This document shows, in pieces, positions 30,441 to 39,323 of a stretch of 64,000 nt of DNA. A program made the translations under genes and the position numbers. Origin of the DNA: JASHPR01 sp963739645 (GTDB taxonomy: Bacteria > Actinomycetota > Actinomycetes > Streptosporangiales > Streptosporangiaceae). Numbering within the stretch: the first letter of the stretch is position 1; the number at the start of each line of letters is the position of its first letter. The notes under the pieces were generated by a model. The model was not told the DNA's origin. It saw nothing but the letters and a program-made list of their open reading frames with translations, and did no database searches. The stretch spans positions 1 through 64,000 of the forward strand of contig CAVUBM010000056.1 in assembly GCA_963739645.1 (NCBI GenBank), in the 5' to 3' direction.

Positions 30441-32407
30441 ATCCTCCAGGCGGCCCTGAGGCCCTCCAGCACCGCCTCCTCCACCGTGCGCGGCGCGAGG
30501 CAGTCACCGATGCCGGCCACGTCGCCGCCGAAGCCCGCCGCCCCGGTCAGCTCGTCCAGCAGGCCAGCGTCGGACGATCCGCCGATGGCGAACACCGTGG
30601 CCACGACGTCCTCCAGGGTCACTGGCTGCCCGCTGAGCCGGTGCTGCAGGTAGACGGTGTCCTCGTCGGCCCCGGCGACCCGGACGTTGGTGATCACGCT
30701 GACCCCGGCCCGGTGCGCGGCGGCGATCATCTCGTTGCGGACGTACTGCTGCAGGGTCTCGCCGGCCATGTTGCCGTCCACGCACAGCGACACCCGCCGG
30801 CCTCGCTCGGCCAGCATCCGCGCGACCCCGAGGCCGACCCAGTCGCAGCGCCAGTCGGCCACCACGACGTGACCGGCCGGAACCTCGCCGCCCTCGATCA
30901 CCCCCGACGCATCCAGGATCATCGGGTCGCCGCTGATCTCGATGACAGGGTTCCTGGGCACGGCACCGGTGGCGACGATCACGACCTCGGGTGACAGGTC
31001 GCGGACCAGGCCGGCGTTGACCCGGACCCCGGTTACGATCTCCACCCCGGCCCGCTCGGCTTCACCCAGGAGGTTGGTGATCGCCCCGCCGAACTCGGCC
31101 CGGTCGGGCAGTTGCTCGGCCAGCAGCACCTGGCCGCCGACGCGCCGGCGCGCCTCGTAGAGCGTGACCTCGTGGCCGCGCTGGGCCGCGACCGCTGCGG
31201 CCTTGAGCCCGCCGGGGCCGCCGCCGGCCACCAGCACCGACCGCGGCCGCGGGGCCGGGCTCACGGTCCCGTAGACCAGCTCGCGGCCCGACTCGGGGTA
31301 CTGGATGCACGAGATCGAGTAGCCGGCGTGGAAGTGCCCGATGCAGGCCTGGTTGCACCCGATGCAGGCGCGGATCTCGTCGGCCGATCCCCGCTCGGCC
31401 TTGGCGGGCAGCTCCGGGTCGCAGATCAGCGCCCTGGTCATCGCGCACGCGTCCGCCTGCCCGTTGGCCAGCACCGTCTCTGCTTCCTGCGGCTGGTTGA
31501 TCCGCCCGGCCACGATGACCGGAACCCGGACCACATCCTTGATCTTGGCGGCGAGCGGGACGGTGTAGGCCGGCGGATGGTTCATGGGCGGGACGATGTG
31601 CACCGACCCGGCCAGTGTGGCGGAGGTGCCGGCCACCACGCTGACGTAGTCCAGCCCGCCGTCCCTGTCCAGGACCGAGCAGGCCCGTACCGCTTCGTCC
31701 GTGGTGAGGCCCTCCTCGGACATCTCGTCGCCCGAGATCCGCATCCCGACCACGAAGTGGTGGCCGACCTTGGCCCGGACGTCGGCGATGATCTCGCGGG
31801 TCAGCCGCAGCCGGTTCTCCTCGCTGCCGCCGTACTCGTCCTCGCGCTGATTCTCCCGCGGGTTCAGGAACTGGGCCGGCAGGTACCCGTGGCTGGCGAC
31901 GACCTCCACGCCGTCAAGACCAGCCGCCTGCATCCGCCGGGCCGCGTCGCCGTAGCCGCTGACCACCTCCGCGATCAGGGCGGCCGGCATGGGCCGGGGA
32001 ATCGTGCGGAACCTGTCGTTGACCGCGGACGACGCGGAGTAGGACACCGGCCGCGAGCCGTCGTGGGACTCCATGATCTCCCGGCCCGGGTGGAAGATCT
32101 GCGCGAACACCAGGCACCCGGACGGGTGCACCGCCTCGGCGATGCGGCGGTACCCCGCGATCGACGCGTCGTCCGTGGCCATCAGGATGTGGTCGGTGTA
32201 GCGCGCTGACTCGTGCACCCCGCTGACCTGCAGCACGATAAGCCCCACGCCGCCGGCGGCGCGCGCGGCGTGGTAGGCGACCAGCTGGTCGCTGACCAGC
32301 CCCCCGGCGGCCATGACCGTGTCGTGACCGGACGACACCACCCGGTTCTTGATGGTCACGCCGCCGATCTGCAGCGGCGAGAACAGGGCCGGGAACGGAT
32401 CAGGCAC
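30437..32407 (-). CDS. FMN/FAD/4Fe-4S oxidoreductase (2,4-dienoyl-CoA reductase/TMADH family)
   Basis: A 656-residue two-part flavoenzyme. The N-terminal old-yellow-enzyme barrel includes LFSPLQIGGVTIKNRVVSSG, CLVFAQIFHPGREIMESHDG, VEVVASHGYLPAQFLNPREN, RDDEYGG-type REDEYGGSEENRLRLT and ADACAMTRALICDPEL. It is followed by the cluster RACIGCNQACIGHFHAGYSI with a further Cys in SCIQYPESG. The C-terminal NAD/FAD half has PRSVLVAGGGPGGLKAAAVA and a second Rossmann region. The family includes trimethylamine dehydrogenase and dienoyl-CoA reductases; the substrate is open. Confidence 0.9.
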   Translation of the reverse strand: MPDPFPALFSPLQIGGVTIKNRVVSSGHDTVMAAGGLVSDQLVAYHAARAAGGVGLIVLQVSGVHESARYTDHILMATDDASIAGYRRIAEAVHPSGCLVFAQIFHPGREIMESHDGSRPVSYSASSAVNDRFRTIPRPMPAALIAEVVSGYGDAARRMQAAGLDGVEVVASHGYLPAQFLNPRENQREDEYGGSEENRLRLTREIIADVRAKVGHHFVVGMRISGDEMSEEGLTTDEAVRACSVLDRDGGLDYVSVVAGTSATLAGSVHIVPPMNHPPAYTVPLAAKIKDVVRVPVIVAGRINQPQEAETVLANGQADACAMTRALICDPELPAKAERGSADEIRACIGCNQACIGHFHAGYSISCIQYPESGRELVYGTVSPAPRPRSVLVAGGGPGGLKAAAVAAQRGHEVTLYEARRRVGGQVLLAEQLPDRAEFGGAITNLLGEAERAGVEIVTGVRVNAGLVRDLSPEVVIVATGAVPRNPVIEISGDPMILDASGVIEGGEVPAGHVVVADWRCDWVGLGVARMLAERGRRVSLCVDGNMAGETLQQYVRNEMIAAAHRAGVSVITNVRVAGADEDTVYLQHRLSGQPVTLEDVVATVFAIGGSSDAGLLDELTGAAGFGGDVAGIGDCLAPRTVEEAVLEGLRAAWRI

Positions 32408-32550
32408 GGCAGCTCCTCATTCGGTCAGTCTGGCCGACATGATCCGCGAACGGGCCGCCACGGGCAAGTCCGCGGCGGCCCGGTACTGCCGTCAGCGGCC
32501 AGGGCCCCGGCCGGGCTTCCTGCGGGCCCCAGGAAGCGCCGGCTCGCTGG

Positions 32551-33105
32551 TCAGGCTGGCCCGGCACGGTCGAGCCGGTCCTGGCGCAGCGACCGCATGG
32601 GCTCGGCGAGGTCCATGGCGGCGAAGGCGGCCGGCCAGTCCGCCGGGCCGTACCCGGTGCCGAGATCGCCGTGATGCAGCTCGACCTCGACCAGCCGCCG
32701 GGTCAGCAGCTGGGCTGCGGGGAACGGCTCGGAGTCCATGATCCGCACCGGGAACCGCCAGGCGTCATCGGGCAGCTGCCTGCTGACGGTGCGCAGGGCC
32801 ATGGCCGAGTCGGCCACGTCGGCCATGAGGGCCTTGGCCTGCTGGCCCGCTCCGTGCTCGATGTCTGCCTCCCTGGCCTGCGGGCTGGCGTAGGCCAGGC
32901 GCTGCCGCCCGGACCTGGCCCCGACCAGCAGGTTGCGCAGGGCATCGGCGTTGCGGGCCAGGTGCGCGAGCACGTGCGCCCGCGTCCAGCCCGGCAGCAG
33001 CGACGGCTGCTGGAGGTCGGCCTCGGCGATGACCCGCGCCGTGCCGAGCAGGCGCTGGGTCGCGTCGTCGATCTGGTCACTCAGCTGGCGTTGCGCGGCG
33101 TCCAC
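32551..33105 (-). CDS. Mycothiol-dependent maleylpyruvate isomerase-family protein (MDMPI/DinB-like)
   Basis: About 184 residues. The four-helix DinB-like domain is recognised by LLPGWTRAHVLAHLARNADA, with the metal-binding His in HVLAHLARN, and by TRRLVEVELHHGDLGTGYGP with the HH pair. Both motifs are standard in MDMPI proteins. It lacks the C-terminal domain of full isomerases (about 240 residues). GTG at 33105 lies just after the GH114 stop; an alternative start further upstream would overlap it. Mycothiol dependence is a family inference. Confidence 0.75.
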   Translation of the reverse strand: MDAAQRQLSDQIDDATQRLLGTARVIAEADLQQPSLLPGWTRAHVLAHLARNADALRNLLVGARSGRQRLAYASPQAREADIEHGAGQQAKALMADVADSAMALRTVSRQLPDDAWRFPVRIMDSEPFPAAQLLTRRLVEVELHHGDLGTGYGPADWPAAFAAMDLAEPMRSLRQDRLDRAGPA

Positions 33106-33119
33106 CGGGCTTCGTCCCG

Positions 33120-34898
33120 TCAGGTGCCGCGCGGGCAGGGGAGGAACACCGCGCCGTCCAGGTCCACGTCGAACTTGACCGCGGCGAAGCCGTTGCGCGG
33201 CGCGTAGACCAGCTGGCAGTACCGGACGAACCGGTGCGGCCCTGTGCAGTGCTTGGCCGGGTTGCACACGTACGCGTCGGCGTCGTACTCGGCCTCGCCC
33301 ACCCACTTGCCGGTGGGCTGCCGCGCCGTGTGGTCCGCGGTGAACACGTCCCACCCGCACGGCGTCGGGCCGTGCAGCGCCGAGCAGGTGATCCCGTCCT
33401 GCTTGGTCCCGCGGTTCCAGGCCGCGAAGCACTCGTGGTAGATGTAGCACTCCTCGACCACGGCCCCGTCGGCGTACCGCACGCCCCAATAGGCCAGGCC
33501 TGGCGCGTTCTTCCACAGCACGGTCATCCCGTGGGCGTGCACGTCGTTCATGGCCCAGGCCAGGAAGTTCTGCGCGTCGCCCACGGTCAGCTGGAACCCG
33601 GTCGTCCCCGGCGGGTCGAAGCTGTCGATGTCATCGAGCTCGACCGCGTCGAACCCCTTCCGCGCGCACATCGAGATCCGCTCGTCCAGCATCGGCTTGA
33701 GCTGGTCCAGCTGCCGGAAGTCGACCCACCGCTCCTGCGGGTAGCCGTAGTAGACCTTGCCGAGCGTGGCGGCGGGGAAGTAGCCGCCAGGGCTCGCGTC
33801 CGGCCGGTAGTCCTCCCAGGCCAGGTCCAGGTAGCAGACGGCCTTCGGGTGCACCAGCGTGCTCGCCTGCCAGCTGTGGTGGATCTGGCTGATCTCGGCC
33901 CGGGTGGTGAGGAAGCCGTCGATGTCGTAGATGTCGACCGCGCGGGCGCCGGTCCGCTGCAGCGGTGTCACCCGGCCGATCTGCCAGTCCCAGCGCATGG
34001 GGTGGCCGGCCGAGTCCAGGTGCGGCGGGTACCAGCAGGCCCGGCCGCCCGGCCGGGTGCACGGCACCGGCGCGGGCAGCGGGGTCACCCGCCACCGGAA
34101 CCGCAGGATCGTGTGGCCGGCCCGGTTCGCGGTGCGCACCGTCACCTGGTGACGGCCCACGGCCAGCGTGCCGGTCGAGAACACCCGGCTGGCCGGCATG
34201 GCCCGCCACGGGCCCTGGTCGATCCGGTACCGCTGGACCGGCTGGCCGTCGGCCGCCGCGAAGTGCGGCGTGTCGACCTGGAAGTTCTCCTGCGTGGAGC
34301 CGGTCTGGCGCTCGGGCAGCCCGTTCAGGAACTCGGTCACCGGGCGGTGGCCGGCGGGATACCCGCGCACCCGCTGGCCGGTCGCCACGATCACCGAGGT
34401 CCGGATGATCCTGAACGCAAACGTCGCCGGGTTGGTCTCCACCACCTCGGCCGCTGTCACCCGGAGGCGCAGGTACCGGCCGGTGTCGACGTGACCGACG
34501 ACGTACCGCCGGGCGGCGTACGGGGTCGCCGTGGCATCGGCCGCGGCCACACAGCTGGTGGCCCGCCCGGCAGTCAGCGTCTTGCAGCCCGACCACGCGT
34601 ACCCGACCGCGAAGCTCAGCAGCCGGTCCCCGGGCGGCAGCGCCCCGGGCCGCCAGGACAGGCCGGTCCCGCGGACCACGCCGCCGTCGCGCAGCGACCC
34701 GGCGATCCGCAGCGTGCCGCTGGGCACCGGGGCGCCGATGGACGCGGCCGCGGGAGCGACGGAGGCCGCGGTCGCCGCGGGCAGCCCCGTGGTGATGGGC
34801 GACGCTGCCGTGGTCGGCAGGCCCATGGTCATGGAGAGCACCGTGGCCACGGACAGCACGGAGGCGAAGGTCAGGCAGCGGATGGCGGTCAGCTTCAT
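33120..34898 (-). CDS. Secreted GH114-family endo-alpha-1,4-polygalactosaminidase
   Basis: A 592-residue exported protein: Sec signal (MKLTAIRCLTFASVLSVATV), a beta-rich N-terminal region of about 300 residues with no clear family (SWRPGALPPGDRLLSFAVGY), then the GH114 barrel from about residue 340. Barrel landmarks are AVDIYDIDGFLTTRAEISQI, AVCYLDLAWEDYRPDASPG, the acidic GFDAVELDDIDSFDPPGTTG and VLWKNAPGLAYWGVRYADGA. Family members cleave alpha-1,4-linked galactosamine polymers. It follows the GH4 gene by 38 bp, so an extracellular depolymerase and a cytoplasmic glycosidase share one unit. ATG 34898. Confidence 0.82.
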   Translation of the reverse strand: MKLTAIRCLTFASVLSVATVLSMTMGLPTTAASPITTGLPAATAASVAPAAASIGAPVPSGTLRIAGSLRDGGVVRGTGLSWRPGALPPGDRLLSFAVGYAWSGCKTLTAGRATSCVAAADATATPYAARRYVVGHVDTGRYLRLRVTAAEVVETNPATFAFRIIRTSVIVATGQRVRGYPAGHRPVTEFLNGLPERQTGSTQENFQVDTPHFAAADGQPVQRYRIDQGPWRAMPASRVFSTGTLAVGRHQVTVRTANRAGHTILRFRWRVTPLPAPVPCTRPGGRACWYPPHLDSAGHPMRWDWQIGRVTPLQRTGARAVDIYDIDGFLTTRAEISQIHHSWQASTLVHPKAVCYLDLAWEDYRPDASPGGYFPAATLGKVYYGYPQERWVDFRQLDQLKPMLDERISMCARKGFDAVELDDIDSFDPPGTTGFQLTVGDAQNFLAWAMNDVHAHGMTVLWKNAPGLAYWGVRYADGAVVEECYIYHECFAAWNRGTKQDGITCSALHGPTPCGWDVFTADHTARQPTGKWVGEAEYDADAYVCNPAKHCTGPHRFVRYCQLVYAPRNGFAAVKFDVDLDGAVFLPCPRGT

Positions 34899-34936
34899 CG
34901 GGTCCTGCCAGGTTCGGTCAGAGGGGGACTGCGACC

Positions 34937-36271
34937 CTACGGGAACTGGGGCAGCCACTCGGCTTCGGCCGCGAGCATCCGGTCGGCCATCTCGTGGATC
35001 TGCGGCAGCGTGAGCAGGGAGCTGGTCAGCGGGTCGAGCGCCACGGCGGCGTGCACGAGCTGGCGGTTGCCGGTCATCGCGGCCTGCACGGTGAGCCGCT
35101 GCTCGGCGATCTGCAGCTGGTTCAGGGCCGCGCATGCGGGCGGCAGCGCGCCGTACCGGCCGGGCCGGACCCCGGTGGCGTCGGCCAGGCAGGCCACCTC
35201 CACGCAGGCGTCCTCCGGCAGGTTGGTGATCGAGCCGCCGTTGCGGACGTTGACGTGCACCCGCCGCGGGGTCCCGGTCACCACGCTGTCCATGATCGGC
35301 GCGGCCAGCTCGCCGCCGTGTTTGAGCCCTTCGCGGCGGGCGTCGGCGACCATCTCGGCGTCCCACCGCTCCTTGTCCACGGTGGTGCCGATCTCCAGGT
35401 TGTCCCAGTGCCGGTCCAGGTAGTGGCTGACCAGCTCGGGCGTCCGGCGGAACCACGCCCAGTACTCGCTGGCGTGATGGCTGGACTCGGTGTGGAAATA
35501 GCCGGTGAGCTGCATCAGCTCGGCGCGGACCCGCTCGATGGATTCGTACGGGTCATCCGACCTGGGCAGCAACGGCTCGGTCTCGTCGATGTACCGGGCC
35601 GTCATCACCGCCCGGATCCGCGGGATCAGGTCCTCGCCGCCGCGCCGGAACGTGGTGAACCAGGCGGTGTGGTTCACTCCCGCGGTGTCGAACGTGACCT
35701 CGTCCAGCGGCACGCCGAGCTCGTGGGCCAGCAGCTCGGCGGTGTTGAGCACGCTGTGGCACAGGCCGATGACGCGCACGCCGCGCAGGTCGGTGGCCCA
35801 GATGTTGGCCGACATCGGGTTGGTGTAGTTGAGCAGCAGCGCGTCCGGGCAGACCTCGAGCATGGTCTCGGCCACCACCCGGAGCGCCTCGATCGTGCGC
35901 AGCCCGCGGAACACCCCGCCCGGCCCCAGCGTGTCGCCCACGATCTGGTCGACCCCGTACTCGCGCGGGATCTGCAGGTCGTGGGCGTAGGCCTTGACCC
36001 CGCCGACCTGGAACACGGTCACCACGAAGTCCGCGCCGCGCAGTGCAGCGGGCAGCTCGGTGGGGATCTCGATGGTCGTGTCAAGCCCGCCGATCTCGAC
36101 GAGCTGCCGGACCGCCCGCGCGGTCCGCTCGGCGGCCTCGGCGTCGATGTCGTACAGCACGAGCTCGCCGTTGGCCAGCGGGCCGAACGACAGGATGTCC
36201 CTGGCCAGCTCGACCGGGAAGACCCACCCCCCGGCACCGACGATAACGATCCTGGGCTTGCCCGTGCTCAT
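34937..36271 (-). CDS. GH4-family alpha-galactosidase-type glycosidase
   Basis: A 444-residue NAD- and metal-dependent glycosidase. It begins RIVIVGAGGWVFPVELARDI (NAD site) and contains LLNYTNPMSANIWATD, the metal Cys in VIGLCHSVLNTAELLAHELG, the metal His in TAGVNHTAWFTTFRRGGEDL and the late segment GSITNLPEDACVEVACLADA. GH4 enzymes hydrolyse by a redox-assisted elimination. NYTNP and GLCHSV fit the alpha-galactosidase (MelA) branch. The ATG at 36271 is exactly one 26-bp period after the last unit of minicistron array 2. It is cytoplasmic and would act on imported sugars. Confidence 0.9.
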   Translation of the reverse strand: MSTGKPRIVIVGAGGWVFPVELARDILSFGPLANGELVLYDIDAEAAERTARAVRQLVEIGGLDTTIEIPTELPAALRGADFVVTVFQVGGVKAYAHDLQIPREYGVDQIVGDTLGPGGVFRGLRTIEALRVVAETMLEVCPDALLLNYTNPMSANIWATDLRGVRVIGLCHSVLNTAELLAHELGVPLDEVTFDTAGVNHTAWFTTFRRGGEDLIPRIRAVMTARYIDETEPLLPRSDDPYESIERVRAELMQLTGYFHTESSHHASEYWAWFRRTPELVSHYLDRHWDNLEIGTTVDKERWDAEMVADARREGLKHGGELAAPIMDSVVTGTPRRVHVNVRNGGSITNLPEDACVEVACLADATGVRPGRYGALPPACAALNQLQIAEQRLTVQAAMTGNRQLVHAAVALDPLTSSLLTLPQIHEMADRMLAAEAEWLPQFP

Positions 36272-36375
36272 GGGCCCACCTCCGGCACGGTGTTCATTGG
36301 CGCACCTCCGGCACGGTGTTCATTGGCGCACCTCCGGCACGGTGTTCATTGGCGCACCTCCGGCACGACGCTCAT
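36271..36375 (-). repeat. 26-bp minicistron array 2 (four 9-residue cistrons before the GH4 gene)
   Basis: On the minus strand four ATGs lie exactly 26 bp apart (36375, 36349, 36323, 36297) and the fifth is the GH4 start (36271). The cistrons read MSVVPEVRQ, MNTVPEVRQ, MNTVPEVRQ and MNTVPEVGP; each TGA overlaps the next ATG. CCG GAG GTG supplies GGAGG 7 nt before each next start, and GGAGG also precedes the first ATG by 8 nt. The unit is that of 19652-19758, with GTG replacing GCG. It follows the ABC ATPase stop by about 25 bp. Confidence 0.9.
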
Positions 36376-36400
36376 CGCTGATTCCTCCGTTGCCGTTCGC

Positions 36401-37545
36401 TCACCAGATCGCCTCTCCTGTGGCCGCACTGAACAGGTAGATCCGCTCCGGGGCTACCCGAATCCGGACCCGGTCACCGGGGCCGGGCAGGCTGGCCGCC
36501 GGCAAGACCGCCGTCACCGGGGCCCGCGACGTCGCGTCGTCGGTCAGGATCGCCTGCTCCTCCTCGGCCCCGCTCTGCGCTGCGGTCCCGGCCACGGTGC
36601 CGTGCACCAGGGCCTGCTCCCCGAGCGGTTCGACCAGGTCCACGTCGAGGTCAAGGGTGGGCTGAGCCAGCCCGGCGGCGTCGGCCGGAACCGGCACCAG
36701 CGAGTCGGGCCGGACCCCGACGATGATCTCGCCGTCCGGCACGCCGGCCGGGTGAACCGCAGGTCGCCGGCGGTGATCTCGGTGTCCGCGGATCCCTGGA
36801 CGCTGGCCCGCCCGCGCAGCAGGTTCATGGCCGGGCTGCCGATGAAGCCGGCCACGAACAGGTTCGCGGGCCGCGCGAACACCTCCTGGGGCGTGCCGAT
36901 CTGCAGCGCCTGGCCCGCCGACATGACCACGATCCGGTCGGCCAGGGTCATCGCCTCGATCTGGTCGTGGGTGACGTAGATCGTGGTGATGCCGAGCTTG
37001 GCGTGCAGCCGCTTCAGCTCCGCGCGCATCTGCACCCTGAGCTTGGCGTCCAGGTTGGACAGCGGCTCGTCCAGCAGGAACGCCTTGGGCTCGCGGACCA
37101 GGGCGCGCCCCATCGCGACCCGCTGCCGCTGGCCGCCGGACAGCTGCGCGGGCCTGCGCTTGAGCAGTTCGTCCAGGCCGAGGACGGTGCTGATCTCCCG
37201 GACCCTCCGGTCCACCTCGCGCTTGGGCGTCCGCCGCTCCCGCAGGCCGAAGCCGAGGTTCCGGTACACGGTCATGTGCGGGTACAGGGCGTAGTTCTGG
37301 AACACCATCGCGATGTCCCGGTCCCGGGGCGAGACGCCGTTGACGGTGGTGTCGCCGATCGTGATCGTGCCCGATGTGGCCCGTTCCAGGCCGGCGATCA
37401 GCCGCAGCGCGGTGGTCTTGCCGCAGCCGGACGGGCCGACCAGGATCAGGAACTCGCCGTCGGAGATCTCCAGCGACAACTCGTCCAGCGCGCAGGTCCC
37501 GCCAGGGAACCTCTTGGTGACGTTGTTCAGCGCGACCCGTGCCAT
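36401..37545 (-). CDS. ABC transporter ATP-binding protein, sugar type (UgpC/MsmK-like), one frameshift
   Basis: About 380 residues. Walker A is VGPSGCGKTTALRLIAG, followed by the Q-loop MVFQNYALYPHMTV, signature AQLSGGQRQRVAMGRAL, Walker B AFLLDEPLSNLDA and switch His YVTHDQIEAMTLADRI. A shift near 36748 leads to the C-terminal regulatory TOBE domain (PDGEIIVGVRPDSLVPVPAD, RVRIRVAPERIYLFSAATGE). The family energises import of oligosaccharides or polyols. Its ATG is 3 bp from the stop of the preceding permease. It is the last component of the four-gene importer. Confidence 0.9.
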
Positions 37546-37547
37546 GC

Positions 37548-38435
37548 CTAGCCCTTAAGTCCGGACGACGCGATCCCGCGGATGAAGTAGCGCTGCGCCA
37601 GGAAGAACAACAGCAGCACCGGCAGCATGCTCATCACGTTGGCCGCCATGAGCAGGTTGGTGGACGTCTGGTGCGTCCCCTCGAACGTGGTCAGCCCCAG
37701 CTGCAGCGTCATCGTATTCGGTGAGTAGATCGTGATCAGCGGCCAGAGGAAGTCGTTCCAGGTCCACAGGAAGGTGATCACTGCGAGCGTGGCCAGTGCC
37801 GGTCCGGACAGCGGGAGCACGATCTTGAACAGCACGCTGAGCCGGGACGCCCCGTCGATCCTGGCCGCCTCCTCCAGCTCCACCGGCAGCGTGCGGAAGA
37901 ACTGCCGCAGCAGGAACACGCCGAACGCGTTGGCCAGGTTCGGCACGATCAGTGCGTTCAGCGTGTTGATCAGCCCGAGGTCCTTCACGATGATGAAGGT
38001 CGGGATCATGATCACCTGGAACGGGATCATCAGCGTGGTCAGCAGCAGCACGAACACGACCTCGCGGCCGAAGAACTTGATCCGGGCGAAGGCGTAGCCG
38101 GCCAGGCTGCAGAACAGCAGGTTGCCGAGCACCGTGACCACGGTCACGATCAGCGTGTTCAGGAACCAGCGCGCGAACGGGGCCTGCTGCAGCACCTGGG
38201 TGTAGTTGGCGGGCCGCAACGTGTGCGGCAGCAGGGTCGGCGGGAAGTGCCTGGTCTCGTTCAGCGTCTCCAGCGAGGTCACCAGCATCCAGACCAGCGG
38301 GATCAGCATCACGACCGCGATCGGGATCAGCACCAGGTGCCACGGGCTGAACAGGAACCGCTCGGGCTCCCGCTCCTCCTTATCGGCGGGGCGCCGCGGT
38401 GGGTCCAGCACCTGGCTGGCGATCTGGCTGGTCAT
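37548..38435 (-). CDS. Sugar ABC transporter permease (MalG-like)
   Basis: A 295-residue inner-membrane protein of the binding-protein-dependent transport permease family. It has an N-terminal cytoplasmic tail (DPPRRPADKEEREPERFLFS), six helices (LVLIPIAVVMLIPLVWMLVT first), the ATPase-docking EAA loop ELEEAARIDGASRLSVLFKI with ILPLSGPAL-type continuation, and the MalG-type end FFLAQRYFIRGIASSGLKG. The ATG at 38435 overlaps the stop of the first permease (ATGA), so both are translated together. Confidence 0.92.
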   Translation of the reverse strand: MTSQIASQVLDPPRRPADKEEREPERFLFSPWHLVLIPIAVVMLIPLVWMLVTSLETLNETRHFPPTLLPHTLRPANYTQVLQQAPFARWFLNTLIVTVVTVLGNLLFCSLAGYAFARIKFFGREVVFVLLLTTLMIPFQVIMIPTFIIVKDLGLINTLNALIVPNLANAFGVFLLRQFFRTLPVELEEAARIDGASRLSVLFKIVLPLSGPALATLAVITFLWTWNDFLWPLITIYSPNTMTLQLGLTTFEGTHQTSTNLLMAANVMSMLPVLLLFFLAQRYFIRGIASSGLKG

Positions 38436-39322
38436 GACGCGTAGTACACCAGTCGGCGGCCGATCCAGAGCTGCACCAGGGTGAGGCTGAGGATCGCGAC
38501 CAGCAGGACGTAGGCGATGGCGGCCGCGTACCCGGCGACGCCCTGGGAGAAGGCCAGGCTGTACAGGTAGTAGACGACCACGTAGGTCGAGGTGCCCGGG
38601 CCGCCCTTGGTGAGCAGGTACACCTCGTCGAAGAGCTGCAGCGCGTTGATCGAGGACCACACGACCAGGAACAGGGTCGCGGGCCCGAGCAGCGGCACCG
38701 TGATGTTGCGGAACATGGACCAGGTCCGGACGCCGTCGATCTCGGCCGCCTCGACCAGGGACTGCGGGATGCCCTGCAGCGCGGCCAGGTAGACGATCAC
38801 GTCGAACCCGATCCAGCCCCACACGGTCATCCCGACGATCGAGTACAGCGCGCCGCTGGCGCTGTCGAAGAACCCGTACGGACCCAGCCCGACCTGGGCC
38901 AATAGATAGTTAACCAAGCCGAAGTTCGGGTCAAGCAGCCACAGGAACATGATCGCGGTCGCGATCGTGGACAGGACCACGGGCACGAACACGGCGGTGC
39001 GGTAGAACCGGACGCCCCGGATCTTGCGGTTCAGCGCGACCGCGGTGAGCAGCCCGCCGGCCACCGACAGCGGCACGAACAGCGCGGTGTAGATCAGGCT
39101 GTGCTCGACCGACTGCTGGAACAGCGGGTCGTGCGGCAGCGCCCGGTAGTTCGCCAGCCCGATCCACTGGCCCGGCGCGATCAGGTTCGTCCGCTGGAAC
39201 GACAGCAGCGCCGACCAGACCACGGGAACCAGCCCGAAGACGAAGATCAGGAATACGGCGGGGAACGCGAACGCCCAGCCGGACGCGTTATCGGATTCCA
39301 GGATCCGGCGCAGCCGCCACAC
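38432..39322 (-). CDS. Sugar ABC transporter permease (MalF-like)
   Basis: A 296-residue permease. Helix 1 is FAFPAVFLIFVFGLVPVVWS, the loop before helix 2 includes FQRTNLIAPGQWIGLANYRA, and the EAA loop is SLVEAAEIDGVRTWSMFRNI followed by TVPLLGPATLFLV. LTKGGPGTSTYVVVYYLY is typical of MalF/UgpA-type subunits. It partners with the MalG-like subunit downstream. GTG at 39322 lies just at the end of the binding-protein gene. Confidence 0.92.
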   Translation of the reverse strand: MWRLRRILESDNASGWAFAFPAVFLIFVFGLVPVVWSALLSFQRTNLIAPGQWIGLANYRALPHDPLFQQSVEHSLIYTALFVPLSVAGGLLTAVALNRKIRGVRFYRTAVFVPVVLSTIATAIMFLWLLDPNFGLVNYLLAQVGLGPYGFFDSASGALYSIVGMTVWGWIGFDVIVYLAALQGIPQSLVEAAEIDGVRTWSMFRNITVPLLGPATLFLVVWSSINALQLFDEVYLLTKGGPGTSTYVVVYYLYSLAFSQGVAGYAAAIAYVLLVAILSLTLVQLWIGRRLVYYAS

Positions 39323-39323
39323 G

